From assembly GCF_037392515.1 (NCBI RefSeq), contig NC_090288.1, positions 54,917,673 through 54,981,672 of the forward strand: DNA of 64,000 nt, in the 5' to 3' direction. Below the pieces are notes generated by a model that had not been told where the DNA came from, did not search any database, and saw nothing but the letters and a program-made list of their open reading frames with translations. Source of the DNA: Haliotis asinina (lineage: Eukaryota > Mollusca > Gastropoda > Lepetellida > Haliotidae). A program made the position numbers and the translations under genes. Of the stretch, positions 38,601 to 53,600 are shown in pieces. Each line of letters begins with the position of its first letter. Within the stretch, counting starts at the first letter, position 1.

Positions 38601-41600
38601 AGGAGATATATAGCGTACTTACAATACTGCACAACAGCATGAAGCCCGGGGTGAACTTGGCGGCTGCGGGAACCGATATTAGTCGCCCGAATGCAAACAT
38701 ACCCTGCAAAATATACGGTGGTGTAAAATGACAATTCATCTGAAACTCCAGCGAGGTTAATTTATCTAATTATGTCTTCGGAATAGACGCAAACTGTATC
38801 GCATGTTATTCTCACATTAATTTGTATTGTCTTCAGTTGAACCAAATCGTGTCTAATGTCATGATTGCCTTGTCAGCATAAAATATAGACTTGCACTGGT
38901 GGTACTCGGCAGATTGATGTGATGAAAGGAAGCTAGAATTTTACTCAACCGTATAACTTATCGATGGGATACATATTATAAAATATACATTAGCCATATC
39001 TATAACACTGAACACAATTGACAGATTATATGGTTCTCGAATACACACTGCCATTTAAAAAGTTCAAGGCTAATCTCATACAATTGCATATTTCATACTG
39101 TTTATTCTTGATTTCGCAAATGTGAAAAATGACAAGTCATAAAAACACTTTAATCGTATTCAGTATTGTTTACTTCATAAATATGCCTGATATAGGTAGT
39201 GTAAAATACCTCTACAGTAAATGTTCAATACATGATATCAACACATACGTCCCTGCAAATATTTGTACAAAAGGATAAAGCAAACCTGTCATACAGCTAA
39301 GATCACTCCCACAAGAGAACTTCTAAGAGTGCGTGTTTTATAGATATTAAAATAACATTTAACATGAACCCTAGAAAGGCGTACATCACAATAGAGCGTT
39401 GATAAAATAGACCCATTTTACCAAATCATTCGCGGGGCTCTCCTGCTATTATATGTCACCCTTTATTTGACAACAAATGATAGAACAGCATATATTTAAT
39501 ATCGACGAGCAGTTTAAATCTCCAAAGCACAATTCATTAGTGTGCAGCCTAAGTGGGTTTCTCTGTATGGGTGGCATACTCACCCAGAAACAGGCGTCCA
39601 GAATAGCACCTTCGTATTTCTGTAGAGACTTGACGCTGGCTTCGTGGGCGTACGTGTAGATGTAGTTGGCATATGTGGACTGAAGAGGGAGACGGAGACG
39701 TTGAGGAGACAGAGATATGGAGAAGGAAGAGTGAGTGAGTTTAGTTTTAAGCCGCACTGAGCAATATTCCAGCTATATGGAGGCGGTCTGTAAATAGTCG
39801 GATTTCGACCAGACAATTTAGTGATCAACAACAGGAACATTAATCTACGGAATTGGGAACCGATGACATGTGTCAACCACGTCAGCGAGCCTGACCATCC
39901 GATCTCGTTAGTCGCCTCTTACGACAAGCATGGATTACTGAAGATCAGTCTTCACGGGTCGAGAAAGAAGAAGAAATACGTTATCTACTCCTTGGGAGTA
40001 AGTCAACCAGGTCAATAATCAAAACCACCAAAACCTCAGTGAAACAAATTTTGAAAACAGGATCTGAGTCCCAGCAGACCAAAATCCAATACTGTGGTGC
40101 CAATTAGTTTCAATTATTAAACTAATTTTACTTTCATTTATTTTATAATATCCTTTTGGAGGTGCGGGTGGGGGAAAGAGAGACGTTTCGAACACCACAC
40201 TCAGCAATGTTCCAAATGCATGACTAAGGTCGTAAAATGTTCGCCTCTTGATACAGTTTCGTAAAATGTTCGCCTTTCGATACAGTGGTAGAGAGAGTAA
40301 AAGCACCGACTCACAAACACTTCGCCCAGTCATGCTCATTGCCTGTTGTACCGCATTGTCTGTTGTATACAGGCATCTCAAACTTACCGGACAAATTCTC
40401 CGTACTCTACACTAGAGTAAACACACTGCAATTGTGAATCTGTTGTCTCCTTAAAAGCACCATATACGATAATGATATTCACATAATAATATACAGTTGG
40501 GGCTCTAACTGTCGCCCTTGCCTCTGATGACAAGGCTCCCGTGATGTTCAGCTTGGCAAAGTTGCCTCCCTTCCGCGTGTCAGGATCCCAGATTCGAGCT
40601 GATTTTATGAATCTCGATACATCTGAACCACGTTGACACAGCAAAGTAGTACACAGACACTGGGAACATGGCCCCTCTCTTGCCTTTGACATGGAACTGA
40701 CACGCGGAAATATTTGTACTGAATTTGATGTTCAGAGCGGTTTTAACGCCGGGTACACAACTCACCTGCAGACCATCAAAGAGGAAGACGGAGATGGCGG
40801 CAAGGAGAGTTATCAGGAACACATCCCTCGGACTTGTGGCGCAGCACTTCCTGATCCACCCCAAACCACCCACACCTGCAATACAAGGGACGATGTTAGA
40901 CCTTCAGCTGGACCTGCTGGCCATCACATCTCCATCTACACCTGCGGACAAGGGACCATGTTAAACCTACAATTCGATCTACAGGCAACCCCATCTTTAC
41001 CTACACCTGCAATACAAGGGGACCATGTTAGACTTACACTTCGATCTACAGGCAACCCCATCTTTACCTACGCCTGCAATACAAGGAGACCATGTTACGA
41101 CTACAGCTCAGCCTACGCATGCAATGCAAGGAGATATGTTAGACCTACACTTCGATCTACAGGCAACCCCATCTTTACCTACACCTGCAATACAAGGAGA
41201 CCACGTTAGACCTACACTTCGATCTACAGGCAACCCCATCTTTACCTACGCCTGCAATACAAGGAGACCCTGTTACGACTACAGCTCGGCCTACGCATGC
41301 AATGCAAGGAGATATGTTAGACCTACACTTCGATCTACGGGCAACCCCATCTTTACCTACACCTGCAATACAAGGGGACCGTGTTAGACCTACAGCTCGA
41401 CCTACAGACCGTCCCTACAGTTAAACCCACCAACCACAACACAGGCAGTACAACATTACCAAGTCAAGCTTCAGTCATAGCTACAAAGACAATCAGCCAT
41501 CTTAGAGTAAACGTCCTCAATATTATTATTTGCTTGTTATTTGTCATGCATGTTCTTTTTTCAAAATTGGTAGAGCGTACAGCCAAACACAGATATCCTA

Positions 41601-44600
41601 GAATAAAAGCTGAAATATTCTTAAAAACGTCATAAATCATACTGCTCACCAATCCTTGGACCAGATTTAGTTAGCCGACCTACAAGCGCAGAATACCATC
41701 ATCAACTGACAAGCCATCCATTACATTGTGTAATCCAGCCAGCTAAAGTGTTTCCCTTTAACTACCTAGCGTAAGCTCATCACTTAAGAAAATAATTTTA
41801 CATCAACACAAATTCAGATAAATCTAATTATAAGATCCATTCGTCAGCCTTAAAACGTAGATGAAAGCCACAAGTGACACTATCTACCGCCAGACAAGAG
41901 GCTGTCAAAGAAACCCAATTTCTTGTTCACACAATCTCCGCCACCCTGTTTGAACACTGAGACAATTGATTGTCCCTGGGGACAACCTTGTCACGCCGAG
42001 CCATTGTAAACCGATTCCAGTCCCTGGAATCCCACAGCAACCGATGGAACTATTAGAAGGTTCCTTTGAGACAGCGAGAAAAGAAAGGCGTCTTATTTTA
42101 ATCTGCAGCATGTTTTAACTAAACCAGCTTTCAAAGACGTCATCAAAGTGAGTGTTCGTTTGAAGGAGATTTAGGTCTGTCTTTCCCCACCATTGTTTAT
42201 CTCCATCAACACGGTGGTGTACAATAAAGTTACAACCTAAATATTGGAGGTGAGATGAAATGGGGTTTATCGTTCACGATCATTGCATTTAGGATTATTG
42301 TGATGACGTGTTAGCTTGTCTCCATGACTAAAGCCATCCCGTGAGGATCCGGCTTAGAATTGGTCTTTAGAAACTCATGCTAATGCAACTAACGAGATCG
42401 GGTGGTCAGGTTTGCTGACTTGGTTGACACATGTCATCATAGCCCAGTTGCGTAGATCGGTGCTCATGCTGTTGATCACTGGTTGATCCAAATTAGATTA
42501 TTAACAGACTGCCGCCACAAACTGGAATATTGCTGAGTGCGGTGTTAGACAACACACCAACCAGCCCGATGAAGCCGACTTAACATATCCTGACCACTGA
42601 CAAGGATTGGTAAGGATCGATCATTTAGACACGTCACACTCCCTAGCTTTACTCATCATGTCATTGCTCGTGCTGATCACTGGATTGTCTGGTCCAGACT
42701 ATTTCCACACCGCCGTCATATCGGTTGAATATTGTTGCGTTAAACAACTAACAACCCAGTACAACCACGAACCAGGCTAGGCAACAACAACTACCATTCT
42801 GCATCGTCTTCTGGTACAGGGATCAAACTCCTGATCAGACGCTCTACTCACAAAACATATGGGCTTTTACAGCAAATGAGAGTAATCCAACGCTACAGAA
42901 AGCAGAATTTCAACCAAATAATGGAGGCCCTTGAACTAACACAGATAGACTCACCCCCTTCTCCAGCAGTCTGTGGCCCCGCCGGGTTCTTCACAGGTCC
43001 CCGCATCCTCTCCCTCAAGATGACCAGTGCCACCTCTAACGCTACCAGCAACTACAACACCACAATAATAATTATTATTGTTATTATTAGTGTTCATTTA
43101 TAGATATACAACTGGAGACATATACTTTATCGCGATTAGTCATAGAACTGAGAAATGGTTTCACTCTAGGGAGTTAAAAAAGTATCGGAATGTACGATAG
43201 TGTTTAGTCCGTCTCAGAGTCCTTGAACCACATTATTTTTCCAACTGCCTAGCCCTCTTTGCAATGCTAAATTTCTAAATGAAGCAAGTCTAGATTTCCT
43301 CAGGTTCTGAATCTCTGACCTTCTTTGGGCTCCTTTTGATGGGTTTATTTGTTGCAATCAAAATTATATATTCAGAGATTCAGTTAGTCTAGATTGTGTC
43401 CTATTACATACTAATGTACGTAGTTCCGTGAGCGGGCAACGTGTGTGAGTATGAACGCCATATACTATTACATTGTATTGATTCAATATCAAACATTCTC
43501 GCTTCAATATCACGTATAATTCACTTACAGGTAAAGACAGTTCCTAAACTGCATTGCAAATGAAAGCATATTCTTGAACAAGTGATAAATGACACACGTG
43601 AGGCTTTAAAATCCACAGGCCCTGAATGAAATCTGCAGGCCCAATTTGTCGCAGTCAAACCTAAATAGACTACACTGTACAGTTTCACACTGTTTCTACA
43701 AAATCAATTAGCGATGCCTGTTTCGCAAAGTTTATATCATATATTCTTATTGATTTGTTGTAGACTGGTGCTGACATTCCAATACGCAAAGCGCTTAAAT
43801 ACCAGAAAGTGAAACTAAACTAACGCCCAAAAGAAACGCCAACATTAGCCAAGCTAAATATGGTAACATTGTCAATCAATCATTCAGCAACAGTATTTAA
43901 TGGATAACAAGAAGAAAAACGACGAAGCTCGTGATCTATTATCACATGAATGACTCTGGGGTGCAATATCCAGTATTCCCTCACCAATGCACAATCGACT
44001 GGGAGCTTTCTCAACTTTCTGGGCTGCACATATTGTTCAATCCCGGATGTGGTCACCTCTAGCACTGATGCAGGCCCGAACCCAGCGTCAAACTGAGTCT
44101 TCTGCCGTCTTGATTAGGGATCCGACGCCTTTCCTTTCGCAGAGCAGCTGCCAAAGCGTCAATGGCTTTTTTTTTTTTTTTTTTTGGCGTTCCCGAATAC
44201 GACGGCCAAGTCATTCCCAAAGATGCTTACGTGGGGAGGGATCATGAAGAGCTGGAACTTGCTTTCGTCACCAGTTCACTCTTTGCCAGTTTTGCTGCTG
44301 AAAGGTCCTTGCCCTTGAAAGGTCGATTTTCACAGAGACCATGAATGCCGAGTCGTCTGGCCACACTCTGTCTGCTGACTGGATGTCCAATAGTTTTGGC
44401 GCTTGATGACGTCACAATGACGTATTAGTTCTTCAAATGCAACACCCGTAGATGTAGGTCTTCATGTTGGGTAGAGACCTTCAGTGTATCACACTTTGGC
44501 CTGTCTGCAGTACTACCAGTCTGTCGTAGACGGGTGACAAGTCTTCCGATGCTGAATTTGCAACATCCCATGATCCTAGCCACATGCTTTTGTGCCTGTT

Positions 44601-47600
44601 CCCTTTGTAACGTACCAATTGCTCTCTCCCTCAGCTACGGTCCTAATCCTAGCCACATGCTTTTGTGCCTGTTCCCTTTGTAACGTACCAATTGCTCTCT
44701 CCCTCAGCTACGGTCCTAATCCTAGCCACATGCTCTTGTGTCTGTTCTCTTTGTAACGTACCGATTACTCTCTCCCTCTGCTACAGTGCTAATCGAGGCA
44801 CGTTCCTGGTTGTCAATCGATAAAAATGATGTAAGAGAATAATCCCGGTTAGTTTTTATACCGTAATTTGATACGGGTAACTTTGTGCACAGTTTCCGTT
44901 TTATTCGTGTAAATTCGGATTTTTTTCCGCAAAATACGGAATGTAAGAGCAAATGTTTACTGGAAACAGACACGATGTAATCAAGACATGTGTTTTTAGC
45001 TATTTTCAAAAAGACTGACAATCATTTGGACAATTTACTGTCTTTTTCATTTTGGTGGCGTTTCTTTTGACCGCTAGTTTATTAGCGTAACATAATGGAT
45101 TGTGGATGGTTCCCGAACGCTGATAAAGAAAAAAACATGGAAAAGACTACCACTTAAAAAAAGATAACTTACCGAAGGTCACAAGGGTCTGCAAATGTTT
45201 GGAACAGCCGGCCCGATACAATAACAACTTATGATGATAAAGCTTTACACTCGTTTCAAAGACAACACATTACAGTTTCTCAATGACGATCATCATCTTC
45301 TCAACTTCCACGTGCTTAACTGTGAGTGAGTGAGTATGAGTTTACGTCGCTTTTATCAATATTCTAGCAACATCACGGTTGGGGAAATGGGCATCAAACA
45401 TCGTGCTCACGGGAAATAGGCGTGACCCGTGACATCGCCGTGACCAGCAAACACTTTACAAACTAGGCTAACTGACTGCACTACATGGTTATTTGTCCAA
45501 AGAACATTTATATATATATCTTTAGAAGGGTTACATATTTTGGTGAATTTGTAAATTCTGAAATCAAGGGACATGGATTGCATATATTGGTCTTTCATGC
45601 TATTCAGAAATAAGAAATTCCATACATTTATTCATGAAGTATGTCTCGTTTATAATGCAAGTTATGTTTGGGATTACATTTTCTTAGAAGGTACAGAATC
45701 AAGTACTGTTGTTAGGTTGAGTCTCTTCCGGAATCCGAACCTACACTCTCTGAGTTAGCAACCGAGCCGCCAGCTCACAAAGTCAGCGAACTAGCCCATC
45801 CAAACATAAAACCATTTTACGAGATCTTATACCTCGACATGTTTTCCGCTGAGTCATCTACATCATGAGAGTTTGTCATACTACAACACAATATATTACG
45901 TCTTCAGCGGCTGAACTGACATTTGAAACCTTATTTGCGAAAAAACCTGTTAATTGATTCACGTTTAAACAGGAACGTTCTTGTCAACTGCTCCGAATAC
46001 CATGGAAGCAAGCTGTCATTAAAATGACGCAGTCCTTCCGAGCGTGTGGCACCATTAATAAAAACGTCAACGTCTGTGACGTCACAATGTTTGCACTTCA
46101 CCCTCCACGGCCCGAAGACTGACTAGCGGATCTGTAGCCCAGCAATTCTATAGAATAAACGCCAATTCCACACAATGGTACACCCGACGCGAGTGTTCTT
46201 CATTAAGGGTGAAGTGAATAGTGGACTGACGCAACGACACGTCTCCGCCCGTGAGAAGCAATGTGACTACTTAATCACCACTAGTGATATAACATCTCTA
46301 TGTAATCAGTGTATCGATCGGCGCCCGCTAATTGACAGGTGACAGGTACTGAAATAGCTCGCTGCCAAACATTTAGACAGTAATGCGTTATGTAAGCACG
46401 GTGACATTGTCCCAAGGGTGCAATTAGGCTCTCATTGGTGTCTTACAATTATGAGTAAACACTTATCGGTGTCGTGGTTGCTGCGTGGACGTTGACAACG
46501 TTGTTACAGCTGCTTGGGGTCACGAAATCAATGCTAAGAATGTTCGGTTGTATATTAAGACATATGCGAACTTAAAGGAATATGCCGCGTGGCGGTGGGG
46601 TAGCTCAGCGGTTAAAGTGTTCGCTCGTCACTCTGCTAGACCCGGGTTTCATTCTCCATATGGGAGACAATGTATGAAGCCATTTCTGGTGCTCCCCACC
46701 TTGATATTATATGAATATTGCTAGATGAGACGTAAAACTGAACTCACTCGGTATAACATACAGCAGACTGCTGGGGAATAAAACCTTCTTATATCCGTCA
46801 GTTCGGTATAAACATGTTTCTTATAAAAGTAGGTAACTGTATTTCTAGATTATTTCAGGGAAGTAGGGACACACTGTGTATGATCTAGCTAGCTAGCTAT
46901 CAAATATTTGTAGAGCGCTAGGATCTAGTAGAACCACTCAAAAGCGTTAATACTGTGTTAGGACACGTGAGGTTGTGAAAACTAGCATTTCAGTTTTGTT
47001 ATAGTTAGGTATGAGAAAATTGCTCGACTTCCATTTTCTGATGCCATCTACACAATGCTCCAAATGGGCACATGTTGATGTCCTTGATGAGTTTTCTGAA
47101 GGTCTGAATGCTAGATAATCTGGGTGTCGTCTGCGTATACGTGCTGAGCCCTGCCCTTTAACGCGTTTGCTTGTCACGCCGCGAACCCGGTTTTGATTCC
47201 CTGCATAGGTCCAATGTGTGAAGCCTATTTCTGGAGTCCTCGACGTGAAATTGTTCACATAATGCTTAAAAACAGCTTAAAACCAAACTCACTCATCATC
47301 TGTATATATATCTGAATTATCAGAAGTGTGGTATAAAAATATATCCCGCGAATGCCAGAGTGACTGGGTTGGGTTTTCTCTATTTTTAACAACATTCCAT
47401 CAATGTCCGCTCCAGAGATAATCTGCACACATCGTACCCATGTGAGGAAATAAACCCGACCTTCGGAGTGAAGAGCGGGCGCTGTAACTACAAGGCTACC
47501 CTGCCGTCTCTGCAAATGCCAGATGACTATCAGTTACGCCGTGTCACATGATCATAACAGCAAACAGCACGTGGCCTTGACTGTTCACACGTGACTGTTC

Positions 47601-50600
47601 CTGCTCATCAACCAAAACCGCCGAACGGCAAATGCGGCACATCAAAGGCTAGGGAACCGTTACACGGCTCGTGAGTAACGGGAGTGTTCAATACGTACTG
47701 ACAGCACCACGTGGAACACGGACCAGGTCCACTTCAAATTACATCACACTCTTAACACGTCATCGTTTATCTTGATTTTTCTAAATACAATTTACGTTCC
47801 GAGTTTGGCCATTTAATTGCTTATCACTTTGTCCAATTTCTCTTTTATTTTCATCACTGTCCGGTTCTTTAGCGGGTCAGTGGATAGATAATGGCACACT
47901 TGGAAAGGGCATTATTCTGATTTGTGGCTGTACTTAGTACTAGTCGTGGTGATAAAAGCGTCTGTGCGAGAGGCGTTGCTCCTAAGCAGGACAAACTTAC
48001 CCGTTTCGTGAACACCTGGTGTTCTATCTGATTTTCAGTAATCCGTCCAAGTGGTTTTCACTGCTATTTTGCAGTTTGCGTCAAGGGGAATCTGTTTCTG
48101 TGAGCACCAAGACTGTTCTATAACGGTGACGTCTTGTATTTAGTTTAGTGAGCAATTGCGGTTCGCACGTGTCGAGAGTATACACTATATATCCTAATGT
48201 GTATTAATTCTTGAGTCAGCACTGTTTCACGTGACCAACACCTATAGTTCTCAAAACCTGTTTGGTCATTCTGTTCACGATTGTGCCCTTAAACCACTTG
48301 TAATACATGGTTCTGTTGGGGACGCATTTATTTCGGGTTAGTTTTGTTGAGCTTCATTGTGAAAAGCTTTGTCGTGAGGTTGACAAAAGTAATAATAAAT
48401 CCACTGTAACGGTTCCCTCCATCATCTTAAAGTCTTCCTTGGATGGTAAGTGATAAAACCACTTTTAATAATTCCGTTCAACAAATCTACATCTCGCATC
48501 TGACAGCGGTATTTCCTCACCATATTCAAAGCGGTCTCAACCACTGACGGTACACAAGTAATTCATTGATCATATTGCTTTCTTCCTAATGTTCGACATT
48601 TAAGCTCTGCGAATCTGTAAGCCAAAGCAAAATGTATTAAGCCTGGAATTTAGTTATTTGAATTTCATGCACATTTTTACTTCCATATGCCGAATATTCT
48701 GTTTGTCTTTAAAGCAGATCCCTCGTGGATCTAGTTTTTACATATAATCAACTTTTTGAGTGATGCAGTCTGATTTTCTTTGTTACAAGTGGTTGACAAG
48801 ATCCAACACGTTGCTGTCGGCGATGGGTTCTGACTTCAGTCCGAACAAGCCATCATTTGTACACAATATTCAACACACGCATTGCCATGATTAGCTTGCT
48901 CAAGACAAGAGTAAACTGTCACTTGCAGAACCGGATACGTGGGGGTCACGTGGTATACAAGGTCAAGTAGGGTTTTCAGGGGATATCTTGGAAGGTTCCT
49001 CGTGCTTTCCTCTGAGGGAATGAAGGACGCAACATTTGCGAACCAAAATAACTTAGTCTAGCTAATCTTCACACATGTTCGTGTTCTTTACTTGTATGAT
49101 TATTCATTAAATAGCAGCAACTGGCATTGAAATACACGTGCTTGGAACACTTTACAATGAAGGGAGATTGATTGCTCAATGGGTGGAGTGCTGGTGTAGG
49201 TGGTTGTAACGGTTGGGGTGGGAGGTTGGGTGGGGCGTGTTGAATGGGGTAGGTTGGGGTAGGAGGGTTGCGGATGAGGTGTTGAGAGATGAGGATTGAT
49301 GGTTTTTTGGAGCAGGTGCTTGAATGGCACGGGGGACTTGATATTAGTGTGGGTTATGGGTTTTATGGGGGTGATATGACAGAATGGGTGAGGGTAGGGG
49401 TGGGAATGGCATGCCTGAGGGTGGGGATGGTGGGGGTGCCGATGCGGGGTCGGTCGGATATGGGTGGGTATGAAGCTGTGGCCATAAACAACAAGAAGCC
49501 AGGTGGGCTCATAACTGCAACCAGTCCTACTCCACAAGTCTGAACATGTAAAATTGGGACATGAGACCTACTACAGACCACTAGGCGCAGGAGAGGAGCT
49601 ATTACCCCCAGCGTTCTCCACCTGCCTACATGCTCCACCACCCTCGGGCTTCATTAAGGGCCATCTGACATCACAGTGCCGTTATATTAGCTGATAACGG
49701 AGACAAGACTCGGAAACAATCTCCTGATCTTGCAACTTGATGCATCGATTTATTTTTCTCAAGTCTTGACAAGTAAACGGAATCGTTGAAGAAAGACTGG
49801 GTTGCTCTTTAACTCTGCGTGGCATTGCTTTACGAACAGACTAAGTGCTGCTCAGCCCGCCTCTCCGTCGTCTCCGCGCTGTTGACAGGAGGGTGGGTGT
49901 AGTTAACTCACCTGATCGGGGTGGGTGGAGGGTGGGGGTGGGGGTGATGCGTCTCCCTGACCCACAGATTAAATATTAGTTACTTGGGAATCTTACGTTA
50001 TGGGGCATGTATACTACTGAAACAAAGGTAAGAACATCCACAATTTGAAGGCTGTGTTGCTATGCCCACCAGTCATGCCTTATTAGCTATAGTCATAGTG
50101 TTTTTGGAACACCATATTTTGGATCAAGCGTTCCCATTTAACGCTGAATATATAGGTCCGAATAATGACACTGACGTTGGGAATTGATCCGCAAAATGAC
50201 CCATCGTAGTCGACGTCGGGGATTTAATAGCAGGAAGTGGCTACCAGGTGGATTGTTTCGCTTGCTTTCGTAAAGCGTGATAATCGACATACAGCAACTA
50301 GCCCGACCAATATTAAACTATTAAACATTTTGCCCACCAAATTACACCATTAAAATAATTACTTCACTAAATAAATATATGAATACAAAATGAATAAATA
50401 CGAATGAGCAACATCAATATCTAACATTCCCTCTCCCAAACACACGCACACACAGCAACAGAGACATTGAACATTCCTTCTTCCCAACACACGCACACAG
50501 CAACAGTAATATTAAACAATCAATCCTCTAAACACATGAACAAACAGCAACAGAAATATTAAACATTCCCTCCTCCCAACACACGCACACGCAGCAACAG

Positions 50601-53600
50601 CAAAATTGAACATTCTCTCCTCCCAACACACGCACACACAGCAACAGTAATATTAAACATTCCCTCCTCCCAACACACGCACACGCAGCAACAGCAAAAT
50701 TGAACATTCTCTCCTCCCAACACACGCACACACAGCAACAGTAATATTAAACATTCCCTCCTTCAAACACACGCACACACAGCAACAGAAATATTAAACA
50801 TTCCCTCCTCCCAACACACACACACACAGCAACAGAAATATTGAACGTTCCCTCCTCCCAACACACGCACACACAGCAACAGAAATATTGAACGTTCCCT
50901 CCTTCAAACACACGCACACACTGCAAAAGCACTATCTAACATTCCCTCCTTCAAACACACGCACACACAGCAACAGAAATATTGAACGTTCCCTCCTCCA
51001 ACACACGCACACACTGCAACAGAAATATTGAACGTTCCCTCCTCCCAACACACGTACACACAGCAAAAGCACTATCTAACATTCCCTCCTTCAAACACAC
51101 GCACACACTGCAACAGAAATATTGAACGTTCCCTCCTCCCAACACACACACACACAGCAACAGAAATATTGAACGTTCCCTCCTCCCAACACACGCACAC
51201 ACAGCAACAGAAATATTGAACGTTCCCTCCTTCAAACAAACGCACACACTGCAAAAGCACTATCTAACATTCCCTCCTTCAAACACACGCACACACAGCA
51301 ACAGAAACATTGAACGTTCCCTCCTCCAAACACACGCACACACTGCAAAAGCACTATCTAACATTCCCTCCTTCAAACACACGCACACACAGCAACAGAA
51401 ATATTGAACATTCCCTCCTCCCAACACACGCACACACAGCAACAGAAATATTGAACGTTCCGTCCTCCAACACACGCACACACTGCAACAGAAATATTGA
51501 ACGTTCCCTCCTCCCAACACACGCACACACAGCAACAGATATATTGAACGTTCCCTCCTCCAACACACGCACACACTGCAACAGAAATATTGAACGTTCC
51601 CTCCTCCCAACACACGTACACACAGCAAAAGCACTATCTAACATTCCCTCCTTCAAACACACGCACACACTGCAACAGAAATATTGAACGTTCCCTCCTC
51701 CCAACACACGCACACACAGCAACAGAAATATTGAACGTTACCTCCTCCAACACACGCACACACTGCAACAGAAATATTGAACGTTCCCTCCTCCCAACAC
51801 ACGCACACAGCAACAGCAATATTAAACAATCAATCCTCTAAACACATGAACAAACAGCAACAGCAAAATTGAACATTCTCTCCTCCCAACACACGCACAC
51901 ACAGCAACAGTAATATTAAACATTCCCTCCTCACAACACACGCACACGCAGCAACAGCAAAATTGAACATTCTCTCCTCCCAACACACGCACACACAGCA
52001 ACGGTAATATTAAACATTCCCTCCTTCAAACACACGCACACACAGCAACAGAAATATTGAACGTTCCCTCCTCCCAACACACGCACACACAGCAACAGAA
52101 ATATTGAACGTTCCCTCCTCCCAACACACACACACACAGCAACAGAAATATTGAACGTTCCCTCCTCCCAACACACGCACACACAGCAACAGAAATATTG
52201 AACGTTCCCTCCTTCAAACACACGCACACACTGCAAAAGCACTATCTAACATTCCCTCTTTCAAACACACGCACACACAGCAACAGAAACATTGAACGTT
52301 CCCTCCTCCCAACACACGCACACACAGCAACAGAAATATTGAACGTTCCGTCCTCCAACACACGCACACACTGCAACAGAAATATTGAACGTTCCCTCCT
52401 CCAAACACACGCACACACTGCAACAGAAATATTGAACGTTCCCTCCTCCCAACACACGCACACACAGCAACAGAAATATTGAACGTTCCCTCCTCCAAAC
52501 ACACGCACACACTGCAAAAGCACTATCTAACATTCCCTCCTTCAAACACACGCACACACTGCAACAGAAATATTGAACGTTCCCTCCTCCCAACACACGC
52601 ACACACTGCAAAAGCACTATCTAACATTCCCTCCTTCAAACACACGCACACACTGCAACAGAAATACTGAACGTTCCCTCCTCCAACACACGTACACACT
52701 GCAATAGAAATATTGAACGTTCCCTCCTCCCAACACATGCACACACAGCAACAGAAATATTGAACGTTCCCTCCTCCCAACACACGCACACACTGCAACA
52801 GAAATATTGAACGTTCCCTCATCCAAACACACGCACACACTGCAAAAGCTCTATCTAACATTCCCTCCTCCCAACACACGCACACACTGCAACAGAAATA
52901 TTGAACGTTCCCTCCTCCCAACACACGCACACACTGCAAAAGCACTATCTAACATTCCCTCCTTCAAACACACGCACACACAGCAACAGAAATATTGAAC
53001 GTTCCCTCCTCCGAACACACGTACACACAGCAACAGAAATATTGAACGTTCCCTCCTCCAACACACGCACACACTGCAACAGAAATATTGAACGTTCCCT
53101 CCTCCCAACACACGTACACACAGCAACAGAAATATTGAACGTTCCCTCCTCCCAACACACGTACACACTGCAACAGAAAAATTGAATGTTCCCTCCTCCA
53201 AACACACGCACACACTGCAAAAGCACTATCTAACATTCCCTCCTTTAAACACACGCACACACAGCAACAGAAATATTGAACGTTCCCTCCTCCCAACACA
53301 CGCACACACAGCAACAGAAATATTGAACGTTCCCTCCTCCCAACACACGCACACACAGCAACAGAAATATTGAACGTTCCCTCCTCCCAACACACGCACA
53401 CACAGCAACAGAAATATTGAACGTTCCCTCCTTCAAACACACGCACACACTGCAACAGAAATATTGAACGTTCCCTCCTCCAACACACGCACATACTGCA
53501 ACAGAAATATTGAACGTTCCCTCCTCCAACACACGCACACACAGCAACAGAATATTGAACGTTCCCTCCTCCCAACACACGCACACACTGCAACAGAAAT

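Larger units (their letters stand above)
43818..45079 (-). mobile_element. Decayed Tc1-like DNA transposon with terminal inverted repeats
   Basis: 1262 bp, close to the usual Tc1 family length. The ends are inverted repeats: 43818-43844 and the reverse complement of 45053-45079 share CAAAAGAAACGCCA and agree at all but four positions. A TA dinucleotide sits just outside each end (43816-43817 and 45080-45081), the target duplication of Tc1/mariner elements. The minus strand carries a broken transposase. It lies in the 14.7-kb intron in the same orientation as the host gene. Confidence 0.85.

Noticed and set aside
40691..41387. Plus-strand frames of 120-172 codons
   Set aside because: They overlap the TM7 exon in antisense and the adjoining 65-67 bp repeat, and their repetitive sequence follows the DNA repeat.
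46588..46700. Functional tRNA gene
   Set aside because: A- and B-box-like motifs exist but there is no complete cloverleaf or paired acceptor stem, and the segment continues into a SINE-B body and tail.
49100..49641. Pro/His-rich minus-strand frame of 145 codons
   Set aside because: It is the complement of a G/T-rich low-complexity stretch. Composition explains the open frame.
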